From G965225705 sp965225705 (GTDB lineage Bacteria > Pseudomonadota > Alphaproteobacteria > Caulobacterales > Maricaulaceae): 64,000 bases of DNA. The notes beneath the pieces are model-generated. The model was not told where the DNA came from. It did not search any database and saw nothing but the letters and a program-made list of their open reading frames with translations. A program made the translations under genes and the position numbers. The stretch lies in assembly GCA_965225705.1 (NCBI GenBank), contig OZ245325.1, forward strand, positions 1,488,001 to 1,552,000. The letters run 5' to 3'. How positions within the stretch are numbered: the first letter of the stretch is position 1; the number at the start of each line of letters is the position of its first letter. This document shows, in pieces, positions 45,374 through 53,929 of the stretch.

Positions 45374-45531
45374 AAGTAAGTTTTCTTGTTCGAAACTTCT
45401 TAAAACCTATCGCTTAGGTAAAAATACATTTTTAAAAACAGACATTTTTTACCTTTTACTGCAAGCATGAGCCTGTCTTCTTATCTGAAGAGGTCACCTG
45501 ATTTTTTTAAATCCGGGAAGTTTGGGACATC

Positions 45532-45888
45532 ATGAAAGCAGAACCTGGAAAATTTTTGATTCTTTCCTTTATAATTTTCTTGTCCGGAGCATGCACAATG
45601 TTCCCAATACCTTCTAAGAAAGAAGATCCTATGCCTAAACATGGTTATGACTATGACCATGATATCAAAAAATGGCGTGAGCAGTTTCGCAAAGAGCCTG
45701 AAGCTATCAGAAGCTTAAAACATGATCTTGATATGAAACGGCGTGCCTGTAAGGCTTCAGGAAAAAAGTGCCCGACCTCAACAGATCACAATTATGGTAA
45801 AGAGACACAACCCTCCATATGGATGGACAACATTATGACACCAGAACCCCCCGCAGGTGATCAAAGCATTGAAGGTCCAAAAAATTAA
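45532..45888 (+). CDS. Small putative lipoprotein, unknown
   Basis: A 118-residue protein with a hydrophobic signal (about residues 8-20) ending in L-S-G-A-C, a possible but non-ideal lipobox. The mature part is hydrophilic, with a KKW-R-E-Q-F-R-K-E-P helix, C-K-A-S-G-K-K-C, and a proline-rich tail. I do not recognise a family. It lies between metG and ruvX on the same strand. AT-leaning codons like its surroundings. Confidence 0.6.
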   Translation: MKAEPGKFLILSFIIFLSGACTMFPIPSKKEDPMPKHGYDYDHDIKKWREQFRKEPEAIRSLKHDLDMKRRACKASGKKCPTSTDHNYGKETQPSIWMDNIMTPEPPAGDQSIEGPKN

Positions 45889-46051
45889 AGACTGGTTTCA
45901 TGGAGATCTCACGCTCATGCTTCAAAAAACCAAATTTAGTTTCAATCATCAGAAAGCCCTAACAATATAATTAAACCCTAAAATGCTCTGTCAACACCCA
46001 TTCTTTAGAAAAGATCTTCAATCTTCTCCTGTCATTTGCTAAAAACAGGTC

Positions 46052-46510
46052 ATGGCTTTTCTTAAAAATACTTATGACCTCCCTCCCGGGGGGGCACTTC
46101 TGGGCCTGGATCCAGGTTCTAAGGTGATTGGCCTTGCCCTATGTGATCATGAGCGCCGTATCGCGTCCCCTTTATTAAGCCTTAAACGACAAAATATGCT
46201 CAAAACAGCTGAACAAATCTTTATGCTCTATGATGAACATGCCTGTGCAGGCCTTGTTCTGGGCTTGCCCCTCAATATGGATGGATCGTCAGGGCCCAGG
46301 GCACAGGCAGCACGCGCTTTGGGACGCAACCTTTTGGCATACAGAGATGTCCCTCTTGCTTTTCAGGATGAACGATTGACAACACAGGCGGCTGAACGTG
46401 TTCTCCTCCAGGCCGATATGAGTAGAAAGCGCCGCGCAAAAATTATTGACAAAATGGCAGCAACCTACCTTCTTCAAAGCGTTTTAGATCAGCTGAAGAT
46501 GAGAATATGA
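46052..46510 (+). CDS. ruvX: RuvX/YqgF family resolvase-like nuclease
   Basis: RNase H-fold protein of the YqgF family, which trims the 5' end of pre-16S rRNA and is also named putative Holliday junction resolvase. The first acidic residue is in LGLDPGSKVIGLA, the glutamate in FQDERLTTQAAERVL, and the last aspartate in IIDKMAA. Length is 152 residues. The start has only a weak binding site. Confidence 0.93.
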   Translation: MAFLKNTYDLPPGGALLGLDPGSKVIGLALCDHERRIASPLLSLKRQNMLKTAEQIFMLYDEHACAGLVLGLPLNMDGSSGPRAQAARALGRNLLAYRDVPLAFQDERLTTQAAERVLLQADMSRKRRAKIIDKMAATYLLQSVLDQLKMRI

Positions 46511-46749
46511 CGTTAAAAGTCTCTGCTACCCTATCAATAAAATAATTCCTGAAAAAATATAAAAAAATCAATAAAGGCAAGAAAAAATAAAAACTTTTAT
46601 CTATAGATTATAAATATTTGAAAGGGCTTTGTTCATTATGATTTAATATAAAAAAGTTAACGATAGAGTGCACACTTATCTGAACACTTCATTTTTCAGA
46701 CAAAGTGTGTCAGTTTTAAAATGTTCCAAAAAACTTTATGGAGACCATT

Positions 46750-47316
46750 ATGGGGAAAACTCTAACGACTTTGCTTTTAAGTCTTTTTCTTCTCACAGCC
46801 TGCGGCACTGCAACACCTTATCAGGCCGCTGATACAATGCATAAATATGGATATTCTGATCAGAAGATTGATGATACAAACTATATTGTTTCTTTCTCAG
46901 GAAATTCTTTGACGGATCGGAAAACTGTAGAAACTTATCTTTTCTTCAGGGCCGCACAATTAACCCTGCAACAGGGCTATGATTATTTCATTGTTGCTGA
47001 ACGTAAAACAGATAAAAACACACGTGTTACACCTGTTGGGCTTGATCCCTATTTCCCTGGTTTTTATTGTGATTACTTTTTCTACAGACCAGATATGGGC
47101 TGGCGATACCCTTCGCCCTTTTCTCCCTGGAACAGGTATGATCCGTTCTGGGATGGCTTTTATGGCCCTTCCAACTATTATCAAACCTCTACACGTTATG
47201 TCGCTATGGCGTATATAACTTTAGGGCGTGGGAAAAAACCCAGCCAAAGCAACGCCTTTGACGCACGTCAGGTTGAACAGAACCTGCGTGGGAAAATTGT
47301 CTATCCACAGCCTTAA
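46750..47316 (+). CDS. CC0125/CC1285 family lipoprotein
   Basis: Outer-membrane or periplasmic lipoprotein of a family known mainly from Alphaproteobacteria, function unknown. The lipobox is LLTAC near residue 17. The mature start GTATPYQ and the later core (YIVSFSGNSLTDRKTVE, LFFRAAQLTLQQGYDYFIV) fit the family. A tyrosine/proline/phenylalanine-rich stretch follows (about 100-150). The ATG at 46750 has GGAG six bases upstream, so I prefer it to the ATG at 46738. It converges with pccB across a strong hairpin. Confidence 0.85.
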   Translation: MGKTLTTLLLSLFLLTACGTATPYQAADTMHKYGYSDQKIDDTNYIVSFSGNSLTDRKTVETYLFFRAAQLTLQQGYDYFIVAERKTDKNTRVTPVGLDPYFPGFYCDYFFYRPDMGWRYPSPFSPWNRYDPFWDGFYGPSNYYQTSTRYVAMAYITLGRGKKPSQSNAFDARQVEQNLRGKIVYPQP

Positions 47317-47327
47317 TCTTTGTGTAG

Positions 47328-47369
47328 GAAACCATGGTCTGTTTTCACAGATCATGGTTTCTTTCTTTT
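47328..47369. terminator. Bidirectional terminator between the lipoprotein gene and pccB
   Basis: A 15-base-pair stem (47328-47342 with 47347-47361, one G-T pair, four-base loop) followed by TTTCTTTT on the plus strand and preceded by less A-rich sequence. It lies between two convergent stops, so it likely ends transcription in both directions. Confidence 0.85.
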
Positions 47370-47379
47370 GACACTCCTC

Positions 47380-48912
47380 TTAAAGGGGAATGTTCCCATG
47401 CTTTTTAGCGGGGTTTTCAAGCTTTTTGTTTTTTAAAACCATAAGCGCTGAAATAAGGCGTTTGCGCGTTGAATGTGGCATGATCACATCATCAATATAG
47501 CCGCGTTGTGCAGCGATAAAAGGTGTAGCAAAACGCTCCTGATACTCTTCAGTACGACGCTTCATGACGTTTTCATTGTCTATATCATTACGAAAAATAA
47601 TCTCCGCCGCCCCCTTAGCGCCCATAACAGCTATTTCCGCTGTAGGCCAGGCATAATTGATATCCCCCCGCAAATGCCTGGACGCCATAACATCATAAGC
47701 GCCACCATAGGCTTTGCGTGTAATCACGGTGAGCTTAGGAACCGTTGCTTCAGCATAAGCATAAAGCAATTTCGCACCATGGCGGATCAACCCTCCATAT
47801 TCCTGTTTAAGGCCAGGAAGAAAACCAGGCACATCTACAAAGGTGACAACAGGGATATTGAAAGCATCACAAAAACGAACAAAGCGTGCCGCTTTACAAG
47901 AGGCATCAATATCCAAAACACCTGCTAAAACAAGGGGCTGGTTGGCGACAAACCCCACCGTCATACCCTGAAGGCGGCCAAACGCACAAAGGATATTTGC
48001 TCCAAAATCAGGAGATATTTCAAAATATTCGCCTTCATCAGCTGTCTTTTGTAAAACCTCGTGCATATCATAAGCCTCATGAGACTGAGAGGGCACAAGA
48101 CTATCCAAAGACATTTCCAAACGATCCGGGCTATCAAAAACCATTCTTACAGGAGATTTCTGACAATTGTTCAGGGGCAGAAAGTCTATTAAACGACGGA
48201 TTTGCTCTAAAGCTTCTATATCATCACGAAAAGCACCATCTGCTACGCCAGAACGTTGTGTATGAACCTTTGCTCCCCCCAGCTCCTCATGAGAAACCGT
48301 TTCATTTGTAACAGTTTTGACAACATCTGGTCCTGTTACATAAAGATAAGAGCTGGATTCAACCATAAAAATAAAATCTGTCATCGCAGGGGAATAAACA
48401 TCACCCCCTGCACAGGGCCCCATAATGACAGAAATCTGGGGAATAACACCGGAAGATAAAACATTACGCTGAAAGACTTCTGCATAACCACCCAGTGCAT
48501 CCACACCTTCCTGAATACGTGCCCCCCCTGCATCAAAAAGCCCTATAACAGGAGCACCATTCCTAAGAGCCATATCCTGAATTTTACAAATCTTTTCTGC
48601 ATGCGCTAAAGAAAGGGACCCGCCCATGACGGTGAAGTCCTTCGCAAAAACATAGACCGGACGTCCATGAACACGTCCTTGCCCTGTGATAACACCATCC
48701 CCGGGTATACGTTTTTTCTCCATGCCAAAATCATGGCAACGATGTTCTACAAACATGCCATATTCTTCAAAACTTCCTTCATCAAGAAAAAGTTGAAGAC
48801 GTTCCCGTGCAGTAAGCCGGCCACGCTCATGCTGGGCTTCAATACGTTTCCTGCCACCCCCAAGACGCGCTTCAGCACGTTTTTTTTCTAAAGCTGTCAG
48901 AATATCTTTCAT
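47380..48912 (-). CDS. pccB: Propionyl-CoA carboxylase beta subunit
   Basis: Carboxyltransferase subunit that moves CO2 from biotin to propionyl-CoA, giving methylmalonyl-CoA. The family segments are present: ERLQLFLDEGSFEEYG, the oxyanion-forming GPCAGGDVYSPAMTDF, and GVLDIDASCKAARFVRFCD, FVDVPGFLPGLKQEYGG, YGGAYDVMAS. Length is 510 residues. The biotin-carrying alpha subunit (pccA) and the mutase are not in the window. Works downstream of the valine genes at 39.9-43.2 kb. Confidence 0.94.
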   Translation of the reverse strand: MKDILTALEKKRAEARLGGGRKRIEAQHERGRLTARERLQLFLDEGSFEEYGMFVEHRCHDFGMEKKRIPGDGVITGQGRVHGRPVYVFAKDFTVMGGSLSLAHAEKICKIQDMALRNGAPVIGLFDAGGARIQEGVDALGGYAEVFQRNVLSSGVIPQISVIMGPCAGGDVYSPAMTDFIFMVESSSYLYVTGPDVVKTVTNETVSHEELGGAKVHTQRSGVADGAFRDDIEALEQIRRLIDFLPLNNCQKSPVRMVFDSPDRLEMSLDSLVPSQSHEAYDMHEVLQKTADEGEYFEISPDFGANILCAFGRLQGMTVGFVANQPLVLAGVLDIDASCKAARFVRFCDAFNIPVVTFVDVPGFLPGLKQEYGGLIRHGAKLLYAYAEATVPKLTVITRKAYGGAYDVMASRHLRGDINYAWPTAEIAVMGAKGAAEIIFRNDIDNENVMKRRTEEYQERFATPFIAAQRGYIDDVIMPHSTRKRLISALMVLKNKKLENPAKKHGNIPL

Positions 48913-49296
48913 GTCAGGTTTCCTGTTTCCGTGGAATTATTTATACCTTTTATAAATTTTTTACACCCTCACCATAGAAGTAAATCTTATAAAAATCCTA
49001 CAAAATAGATCATCACAACAAAATTCCTGCTTCCCCTTCAAACTATTTTGTAGTAAAAAGTATGAAAATTTTTTTCTAAAGCGCACTTTTTCTTACATAT
49101 TGATCCCGATTTTGACCTTGTAAAAAAACACTTCTCATACAAGGATGTTTAATATTCTTAATACAATTTTGCTGTGATTTTTAAAAAAAATTTATTTTTT
49201 TTTGTTTTTGTAGAGAGATAAAATTCATTTTTTGGGGATACTTATATACCGTAAACCAAATTTTTCTATTTGATATGTGAGATTGAAAACTTAACC
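48913..49296. other. AT-rich region upstream of divK
   Basis: 384 bases between divergent genes, with long A and T runs around 49170-49215 and no gene. I looked for the CtrA pattern TTAA-N7-TTAA; the nearest is TTAA-N5-TTAA near 49150, which does not qualify. Confidence 0.45.
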
Positions 49297-49671
49297 ATGC
49301 AGGAAGTTCCTAAAAAAGTCCTTATTGTTGAAGACAATGAGCTTAATACAAAGCTCTTCTCTGATCTTCTTACAGCGCAGGGGTATGACTCTATGTCCGT
49401 GCAGGATGGGGCTCAGGTTCTTCAGGCTGTACAGTCTTATAAACCAGATCTTATTCTTATGGATATACAAATCCCTAATATATCAGGCCTTCAGGTCACA
49501 AGACAGTTGAAAAAAAGTCATGTTCTGAGCCATATCCCTGTTGTGGCTGTCACAGCTTTTGCCATGGAAGGCGATGAAGAAAAAATTCGGGAGGGAGGAT
49601 GTCAGGGCTATTTATCAAAACCTATATCCGTTACAGCTTTTTTAGATACAGTCAGGCATTTTCTCAATTAA
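49297..49671 (+). CDS. divK: Single-domain response regulator DivK
   Basis: Cell-cycle response regulator that modulates the DivJ/PleC and DivL-CckA pathway controlling CtrA. It is a receiver domain only (124 residues from this ATG). Acidic pocket E12-D13, phospho-acceptor D56 in LILMDIQIP, and the switch residues in VTAFAM and YLSKPIS are present. The longer frame from a TTG at 49270 adds nine residues without support. Its pairing with pleD 16 bases downstream is diagnostic of Alphaproteobacteria. Confidence 0.93.
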   Translation: MQEVPKKVLIVEDNELNTKLFSDLLTAQGYDSMSVQDGAQVLQAVQSYKPDLILMDIQIPNISGLQVTRQLKKSHVLSHIPVVAVTAFAMEGDEEKIREGGCQGYLSKPISVTAFLDTVRHFLN

Positions 49672-49687
49672 GAGGATGTAAGGCACT

Positions 49688-51058
49688 ATGAGTGCCCGTA
49701 TTCTCATTGTTGATGATGTTGAAACTAATCGTCACCTTCTACAGGCCAGGCTTGTTGCAGAATACTATGATGTGGAAACAAGCGCCAATGGTGTAGAAGC
49801 CCTTCGATCTGTCTACAATACGCCTCCTGATCTTATCCTTCTTGACGTTATGATGCCTGAAATGGATGGGTATGAAACGTGCCGCCAACTTAAAAAGGAT
49901 AACCTCACACGCTATATTCCTGTCGTCATGATCACCAGCCTCAAAAGCCAGAGCGAACGTCTCAAAGGTCTTGAAGCAGGTGCAGATGACTTTCTTACAA
50001 AACCAGTTGATAAAACTGTACTGATGGCCAGAGTACGTAGCCTTTTACGCCTTAAAATGGTGATGGATGAATGGCTGGTGCGGGAAGCAGAAGCACGTTC
50101 TGCAGGTTTTCTTGATGAAGAAAATTTCTTTGTGCGTGATAAGAAAGAACATTTTGTTCTCATCACTGATAACAAATCAATCGGGACAACCTTCACGACA
50201 AGCCTTGGAGCAAAACATCACATTATATCTGAGGGAAACCCTGATAAAGCCCTTGCGTATGCACGCGATGGTACCATTGATATGGTTATGCTTGATCTTA
50301 CGGCAAAAACCTTTGATGCACTTCGTCTTTGTGCACGCCTTCGTTCTCAGGAGGCAACACGCTCCATACCAATTCTGGCATTAGCTGACCCGGATGATAA
50401 ACGACGTATGGCACGTGCCCTTGATCTTGGGGTTAATGATCTTCTGTGCCAGCCTTTTGACCATCATGAGTTGATAGCACGTGTCAAAACACAAATGCGC
50501 TATAAAAGTTTTGCACAATATTTGCGGGTACGTTTCCATGAAAGCCTTGAAATGTCTGTCAGAGACCCCCTGACAAGGCTTTATAACCGTCTTTATCTGG
50601 ACAGAAAGCTCCCCGCTTTACTGAACAATATAGAAGAACAACCTCTTTGCATTTTTATTGTGGACATTGATCATTTCAAAAATATCAATGACACATATGG
50701 CCATGACACTGGAGATCTTGTCCTTAAAGAAGTTGCACAGCGTATCAGCAAAAATGTACGGGCCCTTGACATGGTCTGCCGTTTGGGGGGGGAAGAATTT
50801 CTTGTGATCATGCCTGATACATCACATAAAGAGGCTCTGATTACAGCAGAGCGCCTCAGACAACACATTGATGATCATCCCTTTTTGATCAAAGCACAGG
50901 AAAAACATGTACATATCAGTATAAGTCTGGGAGTCGCCCAGGCCAGGAAAGATGATAAAAAAGGGTCTCTGATCAAACGTGCTGATCAGGCTCTTTACCA
51001 TGCTAAACACAGCGGCAGAAACCGCGTGGCTTCAGAAAAAGATATTCAGGCTTCGTAA
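49688..51058 (+). CDS. pleD: Diguanylate cyclase response regulator PleD
   Basis: Two receiver domains followed by a GGDEF domain (456 residues). The first receiver holds the phospho-acceptor D53 in LLDVMMPEMD; the second (about 155-275) is degenerate and serves in dimerisation. The active site is GGEEF, preceded at five residues by RALD, a complete inhibitory RxxD site, so product inhibition by cyclic di-GMP is expected. AAGG lies six bases before the ATG. Couples the DivK-linked phosphorelay to the motile-to-sessile switch. Confidence 0.95.
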   Translation: MSARILIVDDVETNRHLLQARLVAEYYDVETSANGVEALRSVYNTPPDLILLDVMMPEMDGYETCRQLKKDNLTRYIPVVMITSLKSQSERLKGLEAGADDFLTKPVDKTVLMARVRSLLRLKMVMDEWLVREAEARSAGFLDEENFFVRDKKEHFVLITDNKSIGTTFTTSLGAKHHIISEGNPDKALAYARDGTIDMVMLDLTAKTFDALRLCARLRSQEATRSIPILALADPDDKRRMARALDLGVNDLLCQPFDHHELIARVKTQMRYKSFAQYLRVRFHESLEMSVRDPLTRLYNRLYLDRKLPALLNNIEEQPLCIFIVDIDHFKNINDTYGHDTGDLVLKEVAQRISKNVRALDMVCRLGGEEFLVIMPDTSHKEALITAERLRQHIDDHPFLIKAQEKHVHISISLGVAQARKDDKKGSLIKRADQALYHAKHSGRNRVASEKDIQAS

Positions 51059-51353
51059 AACAGACCTGTTATAGACCAACGCATCAGATGACCAAAACCC
51101 GTCCAAAACACTCTGTTTTGTTCTATCTTCTATCCTGAAAAGCACGGTCTGTGACCTCAAAAAACGACGAAGAACGTTATAAAAATCTCAAAAGACATGA
51201 ACGTGCTCTGGCCTGAACGTCATCCTCACGGACAAGGTTTTTCATACGCTACAGACAAAGGGGAGCTTCCTGTCATATTCTGTTTTTGTCAGAGAAGCGT
51301 CAGGACTTAAAAGAACCATGTCAGCCCCTGAAAGTCATCAGAATTTTCCCCTG
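51059..51353. other. Intergenic region between pleD and the MATE gene
   Basis: 295 bases between convergent genes. A perfect seven-base-pair hairpin, CAAAACA/TGTTTTG (51104-51120), followed by TTCT, may end the pleD transcript. rpmG, which often follows pleD, is absent. Confidence 0.4.
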
Positions 51354-52775
51354 TCATTCAGTCTGAGCTTTCATATGTTCAGCACGTTTCTTAAGGCTGT
51401 CCGGTGAAGATATCCTGTAAAACCGTATGATAAAAAACAGGGCACATATAAAGACTCCAAAACTGAGCCCCGACCATAGCCCAAAAACACCATACCCAAA
51501 GCCAAGACTTAAAACAGCCCCTGTCACCAGACCAAATCCCCACATGCCAAGCACATAGCCCCACATGGGCACCAGCATATCACTTAAACCATGTAAAGCA
51601 CCAATAATACCAATCTGGACACCATCAAATAACAAAAACAAAGCTGCAATCAAGAGAAGTTTTTGGGACAGCATCAGGCTTTCCTGTGCTCCCTCAAGTG
51701 TTGGATCCAGAAAAATATGTGCAAGTGGTGACGGAAAGGCCAGCATGATGACAGATCCCAGGGCAACAAGGCTGAATGTCATGAAAAATGGAGACCATCC
51801 CGCAGGACGCACGCGATTCCAGTCCCGGGCCCCAAAAGCATAGCCAACACGAACAACAGCAGCGTCTGTTAACCCAATAACCAGCATAAAGACAAGTGAG
51901 ACCAGCTCAAGCGCTATACCATGGGCTGCCAGCTGAAGACTATTTTGTGAACCTATCAAAAGCGCTGATGCTAAGAGAAGAGACTCCTCAATCAAAATAG
52001 ATATGGAAATGGGAATCCCAAGACGCAATACCTTAAAAAAGATTCCCCAGTCAGGGTTCCAGATATTCTTAAAAACCTGATACGCACGAAAGGGCTCCCG
52101 GTTTATCAGGACGACAACATAAGCAGCCAGGATCAGAAAGGCGACAAAAACTGAGGCCAGGGCAGATCCCCGCAGGCCAAGGGCCGGCATACCAAATTTC
52201 CCAAAGATCAGGACATAGTCCAGACATGCATTCATCAGCAAAGCCAGAAGGATAATAACAAGGGGAATCCATGTGCGCCCTAAGGAGACCATAAAAGAGC
52301 GGCATACAACACTCATACACACAGGAATATAACCAAAAGCAACAATTTCCATATAATCAGAAGATAAAGCTGCAATTTCCGGAGGTTGCCTGAACAAAAG
52401 CAGGAAGGCCTCTCCCCAGAATTCAATCACCAAAATCCAGGGGAGGCCCATGATAACACACACCCAAAACCCCTGACGTACAACACGCCTTATCCGGCGC
52501 TTATCTTTGCGGCCATAAGCCTGAGAAATCATGGGGGTTACGGCCAGAGTAAGGCCCAGTGTCAAAAATAAAATAACAGAGTAAAAGGCAAGTGCCAGGG
52601 TCTGGGCTGTGAAAGCCTGCGTGCTATAACGCCCCAGCATGATGGAATCTGTGACCAATAACCCATGTTGTCCCAGAAATGTCAGGGAGAGAACAAAGGC
52701 AATTTTAAAAGAAGCCTTCATTTCCTGAAAGAGGAGAGCGGGACTCCCAAAAATACGTCTCATGACCATGATCAT
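51354..52775 (-). CDS. MATE family efflux transporter
   Basis: Twelve-helix cation-coupled drug exporter of the NorM type. Two homologous halves are visible, each with the family's patterns (DSIMLGRYSTQAF, GLTLAVTPMISQAYGRKD in the first; GLTDAAVVRVGYAFGARD in the second). About 473 residues from this ATG. The longer frame from 52814 adds 13 residues with no binding site; AGGGG precedes the chosen ATG by eleven bases. Substrate unknown. Confidence 0.9.
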   Translation of the reverse strand: MIMVMRRIFGSPALLFQEMKASFKIAFVLSLTFLGQHGLLVTDSIMLGRYSTQAFTAQTLALAFYSVILFLTLGLTLAVTPMISQAYGRKDKRRIRRVVRQGFWVCVIMGLPWILVIEFWGEAFLLLFRQPPEIAALSSDYMEIVAFGYIPVCMSVVCRSFMVSLGRTWIPLVIILLALLMNACLDYVLIFGKFGMPALGLRGSALASVFVAFLILAAYVVVLINREPFRAYQVFKNIWNPDWGIFFKVLRLGIPISISILIEESLLLASALLIGSQNSLQLAAHGIALELVSLVFMLVIGLTDAAVVRVGYAFGARDWNRVRPAGWSPFFMTFSLVALGSVIMLAFPSPLAHIFLDPTLEGAQESLMLSQKLLLIAALFLLFDGVQIGIIGALHGLSDMLVPMWGYVLGMWGFGLVTGAVLSLGFGYGVFGLWSGLSFGVFICALFFIIRFYRISSPDSLKKRAEHMKAQTE

Positions 52776-52991
52776 ATATATTGGTACCCCTGTTTTTTTC
52801 TGACCGCCTAACATGCCACCAAAAGGCAGCTGACAAATGTCAGGTCTGGATCACATGGGATGACAGTAAAGCATATATGATATGAATGTTGAAAAATTTT
52901 ATAAAACAGGAATTTATGGTTACTTTAAGTCAGCTTTGTCTTATAAAAATTTTTACTGAGAGAAGGAGAGAGGGGGGATGCAATCGTCTTC

Positions 52992-53330
52992 TCATGCCTC
53001 CCCCTTCTCATTTTGCCTGTCCCACATATGCAGTTCATAGGCAATGGACTGACGCATAAGGGTTTCCCAGACAGGCTGTGCTATGGAAAATTCAAGGCCC
53101 TTTTCCTGTGATGTTGCAAGAACCTTCTCTAAAACATCAGCGATCCTGGCATCATCATGAACAATGGATCTGTCTTTCTTGATCCGTGCTGCGGCAGCCA
53201 TATAGGTCTGACGTTCTGCTAAAATCTCCACCAAAATACGATCCAGACGATCAACTTCATAGCGTACATCCTGCATGGACTGGCATGCTTCCCCTGTGTT
53301 AAGACGTTGATCTGACTGATATATTGCCAT
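52992..53330 (-). CDS. Chorismate mutase (AroQ type)
   Basis: All-helical enzyme that converts chorismate to prephenate for phenylalanine and tyrosine synthesis. The AroQ pattern is clear: VRYEVDRLDRILVEILAERQTYM, then AARIKKDRSIVHDDARIADVL, and a C-terminal helix with ETLMRQSIAYELHMW. The ATG at 53330 has GAGGAGG six bases upstream, so I drop the five residues before it. Length is 112 residues. It stands alone, not fused to prephenate dehydratase or dehydrogenase. Confidence 0.92.
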   Translation of the reverse strand: MAIYQSDQRLNTGEACQSMQDVRYEVDRLDRILVEILAERQTYMAAAARIKKDRSIVHDDARIADVLEKVLATSQEKGLEFSIAQPVWETLMRQSIAYELHMWDRQNEKGEA

Positions 53331-53422
53331 GCTCTGCCTCCTCATAAAACATGTATAACAGTTTTATTGTAAGACAGGCATGATAGAAAATTCAAAAGCT
53401 TTTGAGAATACTTAAAAAAACC

Positions 53423-53905
53423 TTATTTTACCTTCACACGATAAACAAATTCCATAGACGCCCGGGGTTGAAGAGGGCTTCTGGCTGTCCAGCGCAAAAG
53501 TGCATAGTCCCGGGGCTCTGCCATAACGCGCCTGACCTGACCCTGTTCATCCTGGATAGTTTTATAGACAGGCTCTTGAGACCAGGTTTTTCCCCCATCA
53601 AGGCTAACATCAAACTTTGCATCAACATCTGCTTTTGCTGACTGACCAATATAGACCGTATTATAGGGAATGGGACCACGAACAATAAGGTTATACAAGG
53701 GGTCTTCGTCTGTATTTTTATAAGTGAGGCGATATTCAAGTATCTCACCGGGAGCAGCCTTCTTAACAGGTTTAAAAACCTCTTTCCCTTCTTGATCCTT
53801 CATAACTGAAAAAGCTGTCATTGAGCTTTGAAGAGGGCCCTTTGCAAACCCCTTCAAAGGGATAAAGCCTATCAGAAAAAAGGCCAGAAAAACATAGGAT
53901 CGCAT
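53423..53905 (-). CDS. Secreted DUF11-like protein
   Basis: A 160-residue exported protein. The signal peptide ends near GFA-KG (about residue 21). The mature part has one DUF11-like beta-sandwich: PGEILEYRLTYKNTDEDPLYNLIVRGPIP, then a strand ending FVYRVKVK at the C-terminus. AGGAGA lies seven bases before the ATG. It follows the large DUF11 gene by 24 bases and shares its operon; the two probably act together at the cell surface. Confidence 0.8.
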   Translation of the reverse strand: MRSYVFLAFFLIGFIPLKGFAKGPLQSSMTAFSVMKDQEGKEVFKPVKKAAPGEILEYRLTYKNTDEDPLYNLIVRGPIPYNTVYIGQSAKADVDAKFDVSLDGGKTWSQEPVYKTIQDEQGQVRRVMAEPRDYALLRWTARSPLQPRASMEFVYRVKVK

Positions 53906-53929
53906 AGTGTTATCTCCTGCAAAACGCTC

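Noticed and set aside
49141..49165. TTAA-N5-TTAA upstream of divK as a possible CtrA site
   Set aside because: The CtrA consensus needs seven bases between half-sites; here there are five.
51091..51141. Possible rpmG (ribosomal protein L33) after pleD
   Set aside because: The short ATG frame here encodes only 16 residues that do not match L33.
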